Shown piece by piece: positions 1 to 7,758 of a stretch of DNA of 27,370 bases. The notes beneath the pieces are model-generated. The model ran no database searches, was not told where the DNA came from, and worked only from the letters and a program-made list of their open reading frames with translations. The stretch is from an uncultured Clostridium sp. (GTDB lineage Bacteria; Bacillota; Clostridia; TANB77; CAG-508): assembly GCA_900553225.1 (NCBI GenBank), contig USCV01000016.1:1-27370 (forward strand). The letters run 5' to 3'. The stretch's first letter is position 1. Each line of letters begins with the position of its first letter. A program made the position numbers and the translations under genes.

Positions 1-45
1 AGTATATCAAATAGAACATCCTAATTTTGATAAAATAGGAATATA
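1..45. repeat. Left arm of a 45-nt fold-back inverted repeat at the contig end
   Basis: Bases 1-45 are an exact reverse complement of bases 179-223. The copy begins at base 1 and replaces the natural 3' end of the minus-strand gene that starts at 552. An inverted copy of an internal coding segment at the very end of a contig is typical of a chimeric or fold-back assembly end, so it is probably not genomic. Confidence 0.9.
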
Positions 46-552
46 GTTATTAAATTCCTTAAAGCTTAATCCAACAGGTACTTGATAAAATTCTGTAGTT
101 GGTCTTTTAATTCCTCCACTTAACTCTACATAATATTTAACAATAGAATCAATTGCTTGTTGTTCAGAATTAAATTCATATATTCCTATTTTATCAAAAT
201 TAGGATGTTCTATTTGATATACTTTATTATTCTGATAGTAAAGTATAAAACAATGCATATGTTCATCCTCTTCTAAATTATCATAATTGTCTGGTTCATA
301 AATTCTGCAACAAAACATTTTATTATGTATTTTTAAATTATCTAATAAATAATGCATTAAATTTACTTGCTCAATACAACAACCTAATCCATTTTGTATT
401 GTTTCTCTAATTGACATTGTTCTATATATTTTTCTGAATTCTTTCATTGATTTTATGTGTTTTTTCCCAGTATTATCAATCCATCCATATTGGATATGTT
501 CTTGCATATAATTTAAGATATCATGAGGTGTTTTAATTTCTTCAATTTTCAA
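7..552 (-). CDS. Transglutaminase-like protein, C-terminus altered by contig-end fold-back
   Basis: An open frame of 181 codons starts with TTG at 552, eight bases after a GGGAGG ribosome binding site. The central segment GLGCCIEQVNLMHYLL, a later MHCFILYY and then IEHPN recall the Cys-His-Asp/Glu order of transglutaminase-like (papain-fold) proteins: a Cys after Gly in a helix start, then a His on a strand. It has no signal peptide or membrane segment, so it is probably cytoplasmic. The last dozen or so residues and the stop codon come from the fold-back repeat, so the real C-terminus is not in this window. Family assignment is by motif only; substrate and role are unknown. Confidence 0.55.
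   Translation of the reverse strand: MKIEEIKTPHDILNYMQEHIQYGWIDNTGKKHIKSMKEFRKIYRTMSIRETIQNGLGCCIEQVNLMHYLLDNLKIHNKMFCCRIYEPDNYDNLEEDEHMHCFILYYQNNKVYQIEHPNFDKIGIYEFNSEQQAIDSIVKYYVELSGGIKRPTTEFYQVPVGLSFKEFNNYIPILSKLGCSI
179..223. repeat. Right arm of the 45-nt inverted repeat (genuine coding copy)
   Basis: This is the internal copy matched by bases 1-45 in inverse orientation. It lies inside the transglutaminase-like gene, where it encodes a sensible part of the protein around the IEHP motif, so it is the original and 1-45 the copy. Confidence 0.9.
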
Positions 553-992
553 TAATATTTCCTCCCGTTTTCTCGTTTAATTTATATTTATTTAATTTTA
601 TTGTTCGATTTCTATATTTTAAAAAATACAATCCTAAATAGATTTTATAATAGTTTATTCAATTTTTAAAAATTATACCATATTTTATTAAATTTGAATA
701 GATATTAGCGATGTTTCGTTTTTATAATTTGAATATTTAAATGTAGTTTTCATGTCGTTTAATAATATTTAATTTATTAATATATATTTTTATAATATGT
801 ATTATTTTTACTACAGTGTATGTTATTAAAAATTATAAAGAGAAAGCATATATTATTTGCATTATTTTTTAGATAAGAAACGCTACGTGCATATTTGCAC
901 ATAGCATTGATTATAAATTAGTTTTACATTATTTACCGCAATTACTTATTTTAAATAATTTATTTTTTAAAATGTTTTTTTATTATGACTAT
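553..992. other. Gene-free AT-rich spacer
   Basis: These 440 bases hold the ribosome binding site of the gene starting at 552 and a terminator-like hairpin at 882-905. I see no ORF with a credible start and no tRNA or riboswitch-like structure. Confidence 0.6.
882..905 (-). terminator. Probable terminator of the LysM gene
   Basis: Ten-base arms (882-891 and 896-905) pair with one C/A mismatch around a TATT loop. On the minus strand the hairpin is followed by a modest T-rich stretch. It lies about 90 bases past the stop of the LysM gene. The weak T tract limits confidence. Confidence 0.45.
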
Positions 993-1718
993 TTAAAATA
1001 AATCTGGAAATTGTCTTACTATTCCATTAACAAAGAACTGAGACATTTTTAAAATTTCCATTTGAACCATATCGTATGCCTTTATATCAGCTACATAATC
1101 TCCTTTAAGTCTAGCATTTACTTCATTTGTTGTAAGATTCAGAAGTTCATAAAACATTTTACGAACTTCTTCTTTTGGATAAAATGGATTTATACTACTG
1201 AATGCCTCAGCCATAGCATCAGCATTTTGATACCATTTTTTATTTAATTCTGTTGCCTCTATTTTATTGTTATTTTTTAATGCAACAATTAAATTTTTAC
1301 CAATAACTAGATGTTCTGTTAATAATTTTTCAATTTGACTTGCTACATTATTTCCATAATAAACTCTAAAAATATTTGCTATATCTTTAGGATTCCTTAA
1401 TAGACGTGTTTGTGTTGCATCTAAATCTTTTAAATTTTCTGCAATACTTATTAAAAGCATTCGCGTCCACATAATATGTTGTTCCCATACCAGGTTCATT
1501 TGTTCCAATAATCTAACTTCATTTATACTCACCCCAAAATTATTATTTTGATTACAATTTGGATAAATATATAGCTGTTGACCTACCCTTAAATTATATG
1601 GATCAAGTGCAAAATTTACATCAATTATATTTTGCACAGTTGTACAATACCTAATTGCTATATTATACAATGTATCTCCTGGTCTAATTGTATATAAAAT
1701 AGGATCTGTATTATTCAT
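993..1718 (-). CDS. LysM-domain protein with a C-terminal helical domain
   Basis: 241 residues; ATG at 1718 preceded by AGGAGGG. Residues 8-52 form one LysM motif (YTIRPGDTLYNIAIRY then LRVGQQLYIYP), a fold that binds the glycan chains of peptidoglycan or chitin-like polymers. There is no signal peptide, so it is either intracellular or exported by another route. Residues about 70-241 are an all-helical domain ending in ...IVRQFPDLF. The same LysM-plus-helical layout occurs in hypothetical proteins of bacilli and clostridia, some of which I recall as loosely annotated; I know of no established function. It stands alone between the recombinase gene and a terminator-like hairpin. Confidence 0.75.
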   Translation of the reverse strand: MNNTDPILYTIRPGDTLYNIAIRYCTTVQNIIDVNFALDPYNLRVGQQLYIYPNCNQNNNFGVSINEVRLLEQMNLVWEQHIMWTRMLLISIAENLKDLDATQTRLLRNPKDIANIFRVYYGNNVASQIEKLLTEHLVIGKNLIVALKNNNKIEATELNKKWYQNADAMAEAFSSINPFYPKEEVRKMFYELLNLTTNEVNARLKGDYVADIKAYDMVQMEILKMSQFFVNGIVRQFPDLF

Positions 1719-1777
1719 AATTTTTCCCTCCTGATATATATCATATTAAAAAGTAAATAAATTGTTTCTTAGTAATA

Positions 1778-3440
1778 TTACAAATTTTTACATGATCCAA
1801 TTCTAAAAAATTCCTCGATTTTAATAAGTTCATTTATATTTTTATTAATAGAATTTGGATTTGAAAAGTTAAAATACATATAAATATTTTTGTCTTTGTC
1901 AATTTCAATTTTATTAATTAATCTATATAAATATATTTTATTGGAATTTTCAAATTTTAAAAAATTTTCTATTAATTCATCTAATTCTTTTTCTTCTTTT
2001 GTATGATTTTTTCTTGCAATTTTATCTTCCGTTCCAATTAGTTTTTGTTCTAATTCTTTCTTTTGTTCATTTAATTTTGCTTTTTCAAAATTAAATTTTT
2101 GTAAAACCCTAATATAATCTTCTTCTTGTAAAACGCCTCTTAATTTATCCATATACATCTTGTCTAGATTATTATTTATATCTAATATATTTTTATCAAT
2201 TTGTTCGATTTTTTTCTTATATCCTTCTAGAATATCAAGAGTTTTGTTTTGAAATTTTTCATAAACTGAATAAAAAATTTTTTTGTTAGCATATATTTGA
2301 CATATCTTTTTTACAATATAAATAATATGCTTTTCAAATTTCTCGTAATTCATATTTAGTGGATAGCATCCACGTTCTTTTGCATCACTACAGGTTATAT
2401 ATGGATGTGATTTGGCATTTCTTTTTGAATTCTTTTTAAGTACTATTTGAAGCTTTCTTTTGCAATGATAACAGTAAAGTAATCCTCTTAATAAAAAATC
2501 ATATTTAAGTTTTGTATTAGTTCCTCTTTTTTCAATGATGCATTGTACTCTTTCAAATATATCTATATCAATAATAGATTCGTGTGTATTATTAACTCTT
2601 ATTTGTTTTTCCTTTTCAACTGTTCTTATTTTCTTAACTTTGTATGATATAACCGACTTTTTATTTTGTATTGTATTTCCAATATATACTTCATTTTTAA
2701 GTATATTGCATAGTGTTACTTCATTCCAGTTATATTGTGTTTTGTTTTCATCTTGTACAATTCCTGTTTTTCTATAGCCTGTTGGAGATAGGTATTGATT
2801 TGAGTTTAAAAATTTTACTATTTCTACACTTCCATGACCATTCGCATACATATCGAAAATCTTTTCTATAATATCTCTTACTTGCTCATCTATAATTAAC
2901 TTATTTTTAATTGTAGGATGCTTTTTATAACCATAAGCTGGAATACTACATAAATATTCTCCACTTTTTTGTTTCTCTTTGTATACACTTCTAATTTTCT
3001 TTGAGATATCTTTAGCATACATATCATTCATAATTGCTTTAAAAGGCGTTATATCATTATTTGTGCTATCTATATATGTATCTATTCCATCTGTTATTGC
3101 AACATATCTTATATTATTTTTAGGGAAATAATCCTCTAAATAAAAACCTGTTTTAATATAGTCCCTTCCAAGTCTTGATAAATCTTTTGTTATAACCATA
3201 TTAATATTTTGATTTTCTATATCTTGTATCATTTCACAAAAACCAGGTCTGTCAAAAGTTGTACCACTTACTCCGTCATCAACATACTCTCTTATAAAGT
3301 TTAAATTGTTCTCTTTTACATATCTTTGCAAAATATTTCTTTGATTACCGATACTTTCGCTTTCTTGTTTGTCGCCATCTTCTCTTGATAGTCTGATATA
3401 TATTCCGTACTTTAAAATTTTGACTTTTTAAATTTAGCAT
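1778..3440 (-). CDS. Large serine recombinase, read through a +1 shift at an in-frame CGG codon
   Basis: Read from ATG 3440 (AGGAGG seven bases upstream) with the C at 3407 skipped, this gives 553 residues in the usual large-serine-recombinase order. A resolvase/invertase catalytic domain starts VGIYIRLSREDGDKQ, with the presumed nucleophile Ser18. Then come the recombinase domain, a Cys4 zinc ribbon (CYHC ... C ... C, around RGLLYCYHCKRKL), a coiled coil rich in K/E/L, and a C-terminal tail. Such enzymes integrate or excise mobile elements by site-specific recombination. Without the shift the reading frame from ATG 3440 ends after about 30 codons. Translation from the internal ATG at 3331 would lack the catalytic serine and be inactive. 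A 48-residue ORF lies just upstream, as is common for this family. Confidence 0.9.
3405..3407 (-). other. In-frame CGG +1 frameshift site 1 (recombinase)
   Basis: Codon 12 from ATG 3440 reads GTA CGG A on the minus strand. In frame 0 the message meets a stop about 20 codons later. Skipping C3407 gives GTA GGA = Val-Gly and enters the conserved recombinase start VGIYIRLS. Confidence 0.85.
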
Positions 3441-3514
3441 TTAACCTCCTATCTGTAATCATCTACAAACAATTGTAATGTATTCTTTAAAATTTTGCAA
3501 ATATTTTTACATAA

Positions 3515-3661
3515 TTACTTATTTTTAACTTTTATACTTTCTAAATAATCCTTAAAAACTAATCCTATTGTTTCTCCTATATCTTGTTTTTCTTCTGTAA
3601 AAATACAATATATATTAAACTCCAATTTATTATCTTTAGTGTTGATTTTACCTTCACTCAT
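3515..3661 (-). CDS. 48-residue ORF upstream of the recombinase
   Basis: Starts ATG at 3661 with a weak AAAGGA site, ends TAA at 3515, and encodes MSEGKINTKDNKLEFNIYC followed by a short acidic-amphipathic segment (IFTEEKQDIGETIGLVFKDY) and a basic tail. It sits 74 bases before the recombinase start on the same strand, so the two are probably cotranscribed. Very small ORFs of this type often precede serine recombinase genes in clostridial mobile elements; their function is not known to me. It is too short for any fold prediction by eye. Confidence 0.55.
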   Translation of the reverse strand: MSEGKINTKDNKLEFNIYCIFTEEKQDIGETIGLVFKDYLESIKVKNK

Positions 3662-3831
3662 ACTTATTCAAATCCTTTCGTACTACTACAGAATATTAAA
3701 GAAAATGGCTCAATATGACACCTAAAATAAGTGTATTTATCAATGTGCATTTTTTAGTCTTCTATATATAGAGGCGAAAAGAGATATAGGAATGTCCTGA
3801 TATTTTTATGAACTTTTTACAAAAAAATAAA

Positions 3832-3851
3832 CATATGGTTAATTCCATATG
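3832..3851 (-). terminator. Terminator after the small helical gene
   Basis: A perfect 7-bp stem (3832-3838 with 3845-3851, CATATGG/CCATATG) around a 6-base loop is followed on the minus strand by a T-rich run (TTTATTTTTTT). It lies 25 bases past the stop at 3877. Confidence 0.75.
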
Positions 3852-3876
3852 CTTATACAATAAAAATTACTTTATA

Positions 3877-4164
3877 TTATATTTCTCTTTTAATACATTC
3901 AAATACTAAATTTATTGCACCAGCAAATCCATTCTTATAAAATTTTTCATTCTCATAAGAAGATATAGCATTTACTTTATCAATATAACTTTCTAAACTA
4001 TTTCTTACTTTAGATTTTGATATATCATCATTTGATAATTCTTCTATTTTATCTAAAAGCATTTGATAAGTATCATTATCCTTTGTCAATTCTTTAATTC
4101 TTTTCCTATCGTATTTAGTTAAAGTACAAATATTTTCTTCCATACTGACAAATAATTGATTCAA
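3877..4164 (-). CDS. Small helical protein, possibly DUF6809-like
   Basis: 95 residues starting MNQLFVSMEENICTLT. The protein is predicted all-helical and acidic/basic mixed, ending FYKNGFAGAINLVFECIKREI; the pattern of Tyr/Phe-x-x-Gly-Phe then a hydrophobic helix resembles small clostridial proteins grouped as DUF6809, but I cannot confirm that without a search. No membrane segment or metal-binding motif is visible. It has its own terminator and stands between the recombinase cluster and the AlkD-like gene. Function unknown. Confidence 0.6.
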   Translation of the reverse strand: MNQLFVSMEENICTLTKYDRKRIKELTKDNDTYQMLLDKIEELSNDDISKSKVRNSLESYIDKVNAISSYENEKFYKNGFAGAINLVFECIKREI

Positions 4165-4284
4165 AATACTTTGTTCATTCTACATTTTACTCTCCTCCAA
4201 ATATAAATTTGTTAGTAGTATAACGTGATCTATTTAATTTGTCAGCGTTTTTTTTATATATTTAATTGTAATTTGTATTGTTAA

Positions 4285-4944
4285 TTAAATATATTTACTT
4301 GCTTCTTTTATACTTAAATTATTCATTTTATCGTTATACTTATCAATAAAATCTCGTACCCATTTAGGATTAGTTTTTGAATATTCTCTTAAAGCCCATC
4401 CGATTGCTTTATTGATAAAAAATTCATCTGTTCCAAAACAATTAACTATTATTTTTTCTAATAGTTCACAATCTGTTTTATCTTTTAAATTTAATTGATG
4501 TTCTATTGCACTTCTTTTAATCCAAATATTTTCATCATTAGACCATTTAAGCATTAACTTTTTTACTCTTGGATCTCGTAGTTCTACATCACCAATTACT
4601 TTACATAAAAAGTCTATTGTATCCCACCAAGATTTTTGAGTTATATAATTTTGTATTTTTGAAATATCTTCAAAAGTTACATATTGTTTCATTGCTAATA
4701 AATAATCCGAAACAAGATATTGAAATTCTCTATGTGTATCTTTATAACACTTATCTAAAAAAGTCCAATCTATTCTTTTAGATTTCTTTTCAGATTTAAT
4801 AAAATCATTATATATTTCTTTCCTTTTAGGAGTAGAGAGTCCATAAAAATCAAACATATTTCTCATATACTTTGACATAGCTATAGCATTCTCTTTATCT
4901 TCTTTGGATTCAAATAATTTTTTTATTTCTAAATACTTATCCAT
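4285..4944 (-). CDS. DNA alkylation repair protein, AlkD-like glycosylase
   Basis: 219 residues, the normal length for the AlkD/AlkC HEAT-repeat family, which removes bulky or cationic alkylated bases (for example 3- and 7-methylpurines) without flipping them out. Matching residues: Trp106-Trp107-Asp108 with Asp111 (QKSWWDTIDF), an Arg at about 144 in WIKRSAIEHQ, and Trp183 with Arg186 in IGWALREYSK. These correspond to the Trp/Asp/Arg/Trp set that forms the DNA-binding cleft in this family. ATG at 4944 has only a weak GTGGAG site. It is monocistronic and cytoplasmic. Confidence 0.85.
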   Translation of the reverse strand: MDKYLEIKKLFESKEDKENAIAMSKYMRNMFDFYGLSTPKRKEIYNDFIKSEKKSKRIDWTFLDKCYKDTHREFQYLVSDYLLAMKQYVTFEDISKIQNYITQKSWWDTIDFLCKVIGDVELRDPRVKKLMLKWSNDENIWIKRSAIEHQLNLKDKTDCELLEKIIVNCFGTDEFFINKAIGWALREYSKTNPKWVRDFIDKYNDKMNNLSIKEASKYI

Positions 4945-5044
4945 ATTTTATCAACTCCACAAATTACTATTTATCAAACTGATTATATCATTATTTTACT
5001 TTTTATTCTATCTATTTAACTATTTTTGAAAATTTATTTTGCTC

Positions 5045-5132
5045 CGAATATTGAGAGCATTTTTTAATGCGTAATATTCGCCAGCTTGGTGTTTAGGAAA
5101 AATTCCCTAAAACCTTTTAAAACCCCGCTGGG
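5045..5132. repeat. Nested inverted repeats, possible structured element
   Basis: CGAATATT (5045-5052) pairs with AATATTCG (5083-5090), enclosing a smaller hairpin GCATT-TTTT-AATGC. Directly next to it CCAGC (5092-5096) pairs with GCTGG (5128-5132), enclosing GTTTAGG/CCTAAAAC arms. The two cruciform-like units lie downstream of the decayed HTH gene in an otherwise structure-poor region. They could be a terminator, a recombination or replication site of the mobile region, or a small structured RNA; the sequence does not decide between these. Confidence 0.5.
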
Positions 5133-5199
5133 AGAAATTTTTTTGTTTTAATTTGCATACAAACTTTCCAAAAATTCTTTAGTATATTCTCTTTGATTT

Positions 5200-5508
5200 T
5201 CATGATTTGATATAAATTTTTCTTTGAATTATTTGTTTATTTTCTTTTCTAACTATTTCTACTTTTAAATAATTTTTATCTCTTAAATCTGATATCCAGC
5301 TTGAAACCGTTTTTGGATGCACACCTAATTCTTCAGCAAAATAATTATTAGTTGCAAAACAATATTCCTCTTTACAAGCAAGAGATGTAATCATTGCATA
5401 TAGTAACTTCTCATTTGCCTTTAATTCTTTATTATATAGTATTTTCGGTGGTATTATTGAATAATATCCTACTTTATTTTTTATTTTTTTTCCATTATTC
5501 CACTCCAA
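5200..5508 (-). pseudogene. HTH replication-initiator-like protein, C-terminal part lost
   Basis: Starts MEWNNGKKIKNKVGYYSIIP; the segment from ILYNKELKANEKLLYAMI through NNYFAEELGVHPKTVSSWIS is the winged-helix domain typical of phage and plasmid replication or regulatory proteins, which usually run well over 200 residues. Here the frame stops at 102. After the stop, a +1 frame reads NHENQREYTKEFLESLYAN and ends at 5148, which looks like the tail of such a protein. So the gene seems to have lost its middle and shifted frame. No CGG is near this break, so it is ordinary decay, unlike the six CGG sites. It belongs with the recombinase-bearing accessory DNA. Confidence 0.65.
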
Positions 5509-5604
5509 TTCTAGCAGTAAAAATCTAATAAAAAAACAGAATATTTCTTTAATATTGAAATACTCTGTAACATAGATGATTACTGCGTTTTATTAAATTA
5601 TTTT

Positions 5605-6093
5605 TATGGTTGGAAGTTTTTTAAGCCAACAGGTGTGGATTTAAACTTACAATTTCCAGCCAATTGGGAAGATGCAAGACAAATAAAATATAATCTAGGT
5701 TTTAGAACTCCTGCTCCACGTGACTATGTTGGAGTTAGTCCATTATCTCAACCAGAGTCTAGAGCATTATATGATTTTACAATTAAAAACAATTTTAGAC
5801 TTACTATTTCGTACCATACACAAGGCAGAGTAATTTATTGGAGATATTTAGATTATTTGCCAGAAAATTCATTTGAAATTGCAAAAGAATTTTCAAGAGT
5901 TTCTGGCTATGAATTGGATGATACACCATATCAATCTTCTTTTGCAGGATATAGAGATTGGTTTATACAAAATTTTAATAGACCAGGATATACTGTTGAA
6001 GCAGGAGAAGGTGTAAATCCATTACCAATATCACAATTTAATCAAATATATTCTGATAATGAAGGTATATTAGTATTAGGAATGGTTTTATAA
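5605..6093 (+). pseudogene. 5'-truncated M14-family zinc carboxypeptidase
   Basis: The frame is open from 5521 but has no good start. Family-like sequence begins near 5605 (GWK...TGVDLNLQFPANWEDA) and continues through APRDYVG, ESRALYDFTIKNNF, the zinc-ligand His in SYHTQG, and the catalytic Glu in YTVEAGEG. This is the C-terminal half of a gamma-D-glutamyl-diamino-acid peptidase-like M14 enzyme, which cuts peptidoglycan stem peptides. The N-terminal half with the first His and Glu zinc ligands is missing. The first plausible start, GTG 5635, would give an inactive 152-residue protein. The break abuts the minus-strand accessory genes, so insertion or deletion linked to that region probably removed the 5' half. 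Confidence 0.8.
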
Positions 6094-6202
6094 AGGATGA
6101 AAATTAAGTGATTATAAAAATATTTAATAGGAAATAATAAAAATAATGGAAAAGTATAATAATAAATGATATAATTGCAAAAAAACGAAAGGAGAAGGTT
6201 AA

Positions 6203-7618
6203 ATGGAAAATATGAATTCAGAGGGAAAAATGTTAGAAAAAAAATTATTTAACAAAAAAGAGTGTGGATGGAAAGGAACAAATAAAGATCAAAGACAAAT
6301 TATCTTCGATTATTGTGATGATTATATTAAATTTCTTAATAATGGAAAAACTGAAAGAGAAATCATATCAGAATCGAAAATAATGGCAGATAAAAATGGA
6401 TTTAAAGATATTAATGAATATAAAGAACTAAGACCAGGAGATAAAGTTTACTATATAAATCGTGGAAAAAGTATGTATTTAGCAGTAATTGGTAAAGACA
6501 GTATAGAAAATGGTTTAAATATTATAGGAGCACATGCTGATTCTCCAAGATTAGATTTAAAACCAAATCCTTTATATGAAGATTCAGGGTTTGTTTATTT
6601 CAAAACACATTATTATGGAGGTATAAAAAAATATCAATGGACCACAATACCGTTAGCAATTCATGGAGTTATTGTTAAAACAAATGGTGAGAAAATAAAT
6701 ATATGTATTGGAGAAAATGAAAATGAACCAATATTTACAATTACAGATCTATTGCCACATTTAGCACAGGAACAAATGGAAAAGAAATTAAAAGAAGGAA
6801 TTAATGGAGAAGACTTAAATTTATTAATTGGAAGTATTCCATTTGATTCAGAAGATGTTTCAGAAAAAGTAAAATTAAATATTTTAAATATTTTAAATCA
6901 GAAGTATGGAATTACAGAAGCAGATCTTCTAAGTTCAGAGATTGAATTAGTTCCAGCATTTAAAGCAAGAACAATGGGATTTGATAGTAGCATGGTAGCA
7001 GCATATGGTCAAGATGATAAAATATGTGTATATACTTCTCTTACAGCCCTAATGAAAATTGATAACCCAACTAAGACTGCTGTTTGTATTATTTCAGATA
7101 AAGAAGAAATAGGAAGTATGGGAAATACAGGAATGGAGTCACATGTATTTGATACATTCATTTCTGAGATTTTAAATAAACTAAATATTAATAAACCAAA
7201 TTTATTAGATAAAGTATTTTGTAATTCAAAAATGCTATCTGCAGATGTTGATGCAGGATTGGATCCAATCTATTCTTCTGTATCAGAGAAAAATAATGCT
7301 TCATATTTGGGAAGAGGAATAGGAATTAATAAATATACAGGTGCAAGAGGAAAATCAGGAGCCTCAGATGCTAATGCTGAATTTGTTGCATATGTTAGAA
7401 ATATATTTGAGGAAAATGATATTAGATATCAAATTGCAGAACTTGGAAGAGTAGATATAGGTGGAGGCGGAACAATTGCCTATATTTTAGCTAATAAAGG
7501 AATTGATGTTATTGATTGTGGTGTTCCAGTTTTATCAATGCATGCTCCTTATGAAGTAACAAGTAAATTCGATGTTTATGAAGCATACAAAGGCTATAAA
7601 GCTTTCTGGAATAAATAA
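6203..7618 (+). CDS. apeA: M18-family aminopeptidase (aspartyl aminopeptidase type)
   Basis: 471 residues from ATG 6203 with a strong AAAGGAGAAGG site. M18 enzymes are cytoplasmic dodecameric metallopeptidases that remove N-terminal residues from peptides. Seen in order: GAHADSPRLDLKPNP (about 110-124, metal-ligand His and Asp), DKEEIGSMGNTGMES (about 298-312, catalytic and metal Glu), ADVDAGLDP (bridging Asp), and a C-terminal SMHAPYEVTSKFD (metal His near 447). Length and the ECGWK motif near the N-terminus fit the bacterial ApeA group. The gene is complete, contains no CGG codon in frame, and is followed by a strong terminator. Confidence 0.95.
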   Translation: MENMNSEGKMLEKKLFNKKECGWKGTNKDQRQIIFDYCDDYIKFLNNGKTEREIISESKIMADKNGFKDINEYKELRPGDKVYYINRGKSMYLAVIGKDSIENGLNIIGAHADSPRLDLKPNPLYEDSGFVYFKTHYYGGIKKYQWTTIPLAIHGVIVKTNGEKINICIGENENEPIFTITDLLPHLAQEQMEKKLKEGINGEDLNLLIGSIPFDSEDVSEKVKLNILNILNQKYGITEADLLSSEIELVPAFKARTMGFDSSMVAAYGQDDKICVYTSLTALMKIDNPTKTAVCIISDKEEIGSMGNTGMESHVFDTFISEILNKLNINKPNLLDKVFCNSKMLSADVDAGLDPIYSSVSEKNNASYLGRGIGINKYTGARGKSGASDANAEFVAYVRNIFEENDIRYQIAELGRVDIGGGGTIAYILANKGIDVIDCGVPVLSMHAPYEVTSKFDVYEAYKGYKAFWNK

Positions 7619-7630
7619 TTAATTAATATA

Positions 7631-7677
7631 AAAACAAGTAAAGGATTTTTTACACTTTTACTTGTTTTTTGTTTTTT
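7631..7677 (+). terminator. Terminator of the aminopeptidase gene
   Basis: AAACAAGTAAA (from 7632) pairs with TTTACTTGTTT (to 7667) and is followed by a T-rich run to 7677. It lies 13 bases after the stop codon. Confidence 0.85.
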
Positions 7678-7758
7678 AGAAAGTATTACATATAAAACAT
7701 TTGCAAATAAAATGCAATTAACATATAATATAAAAAAATAAGAAAAGAAGATGATAAA

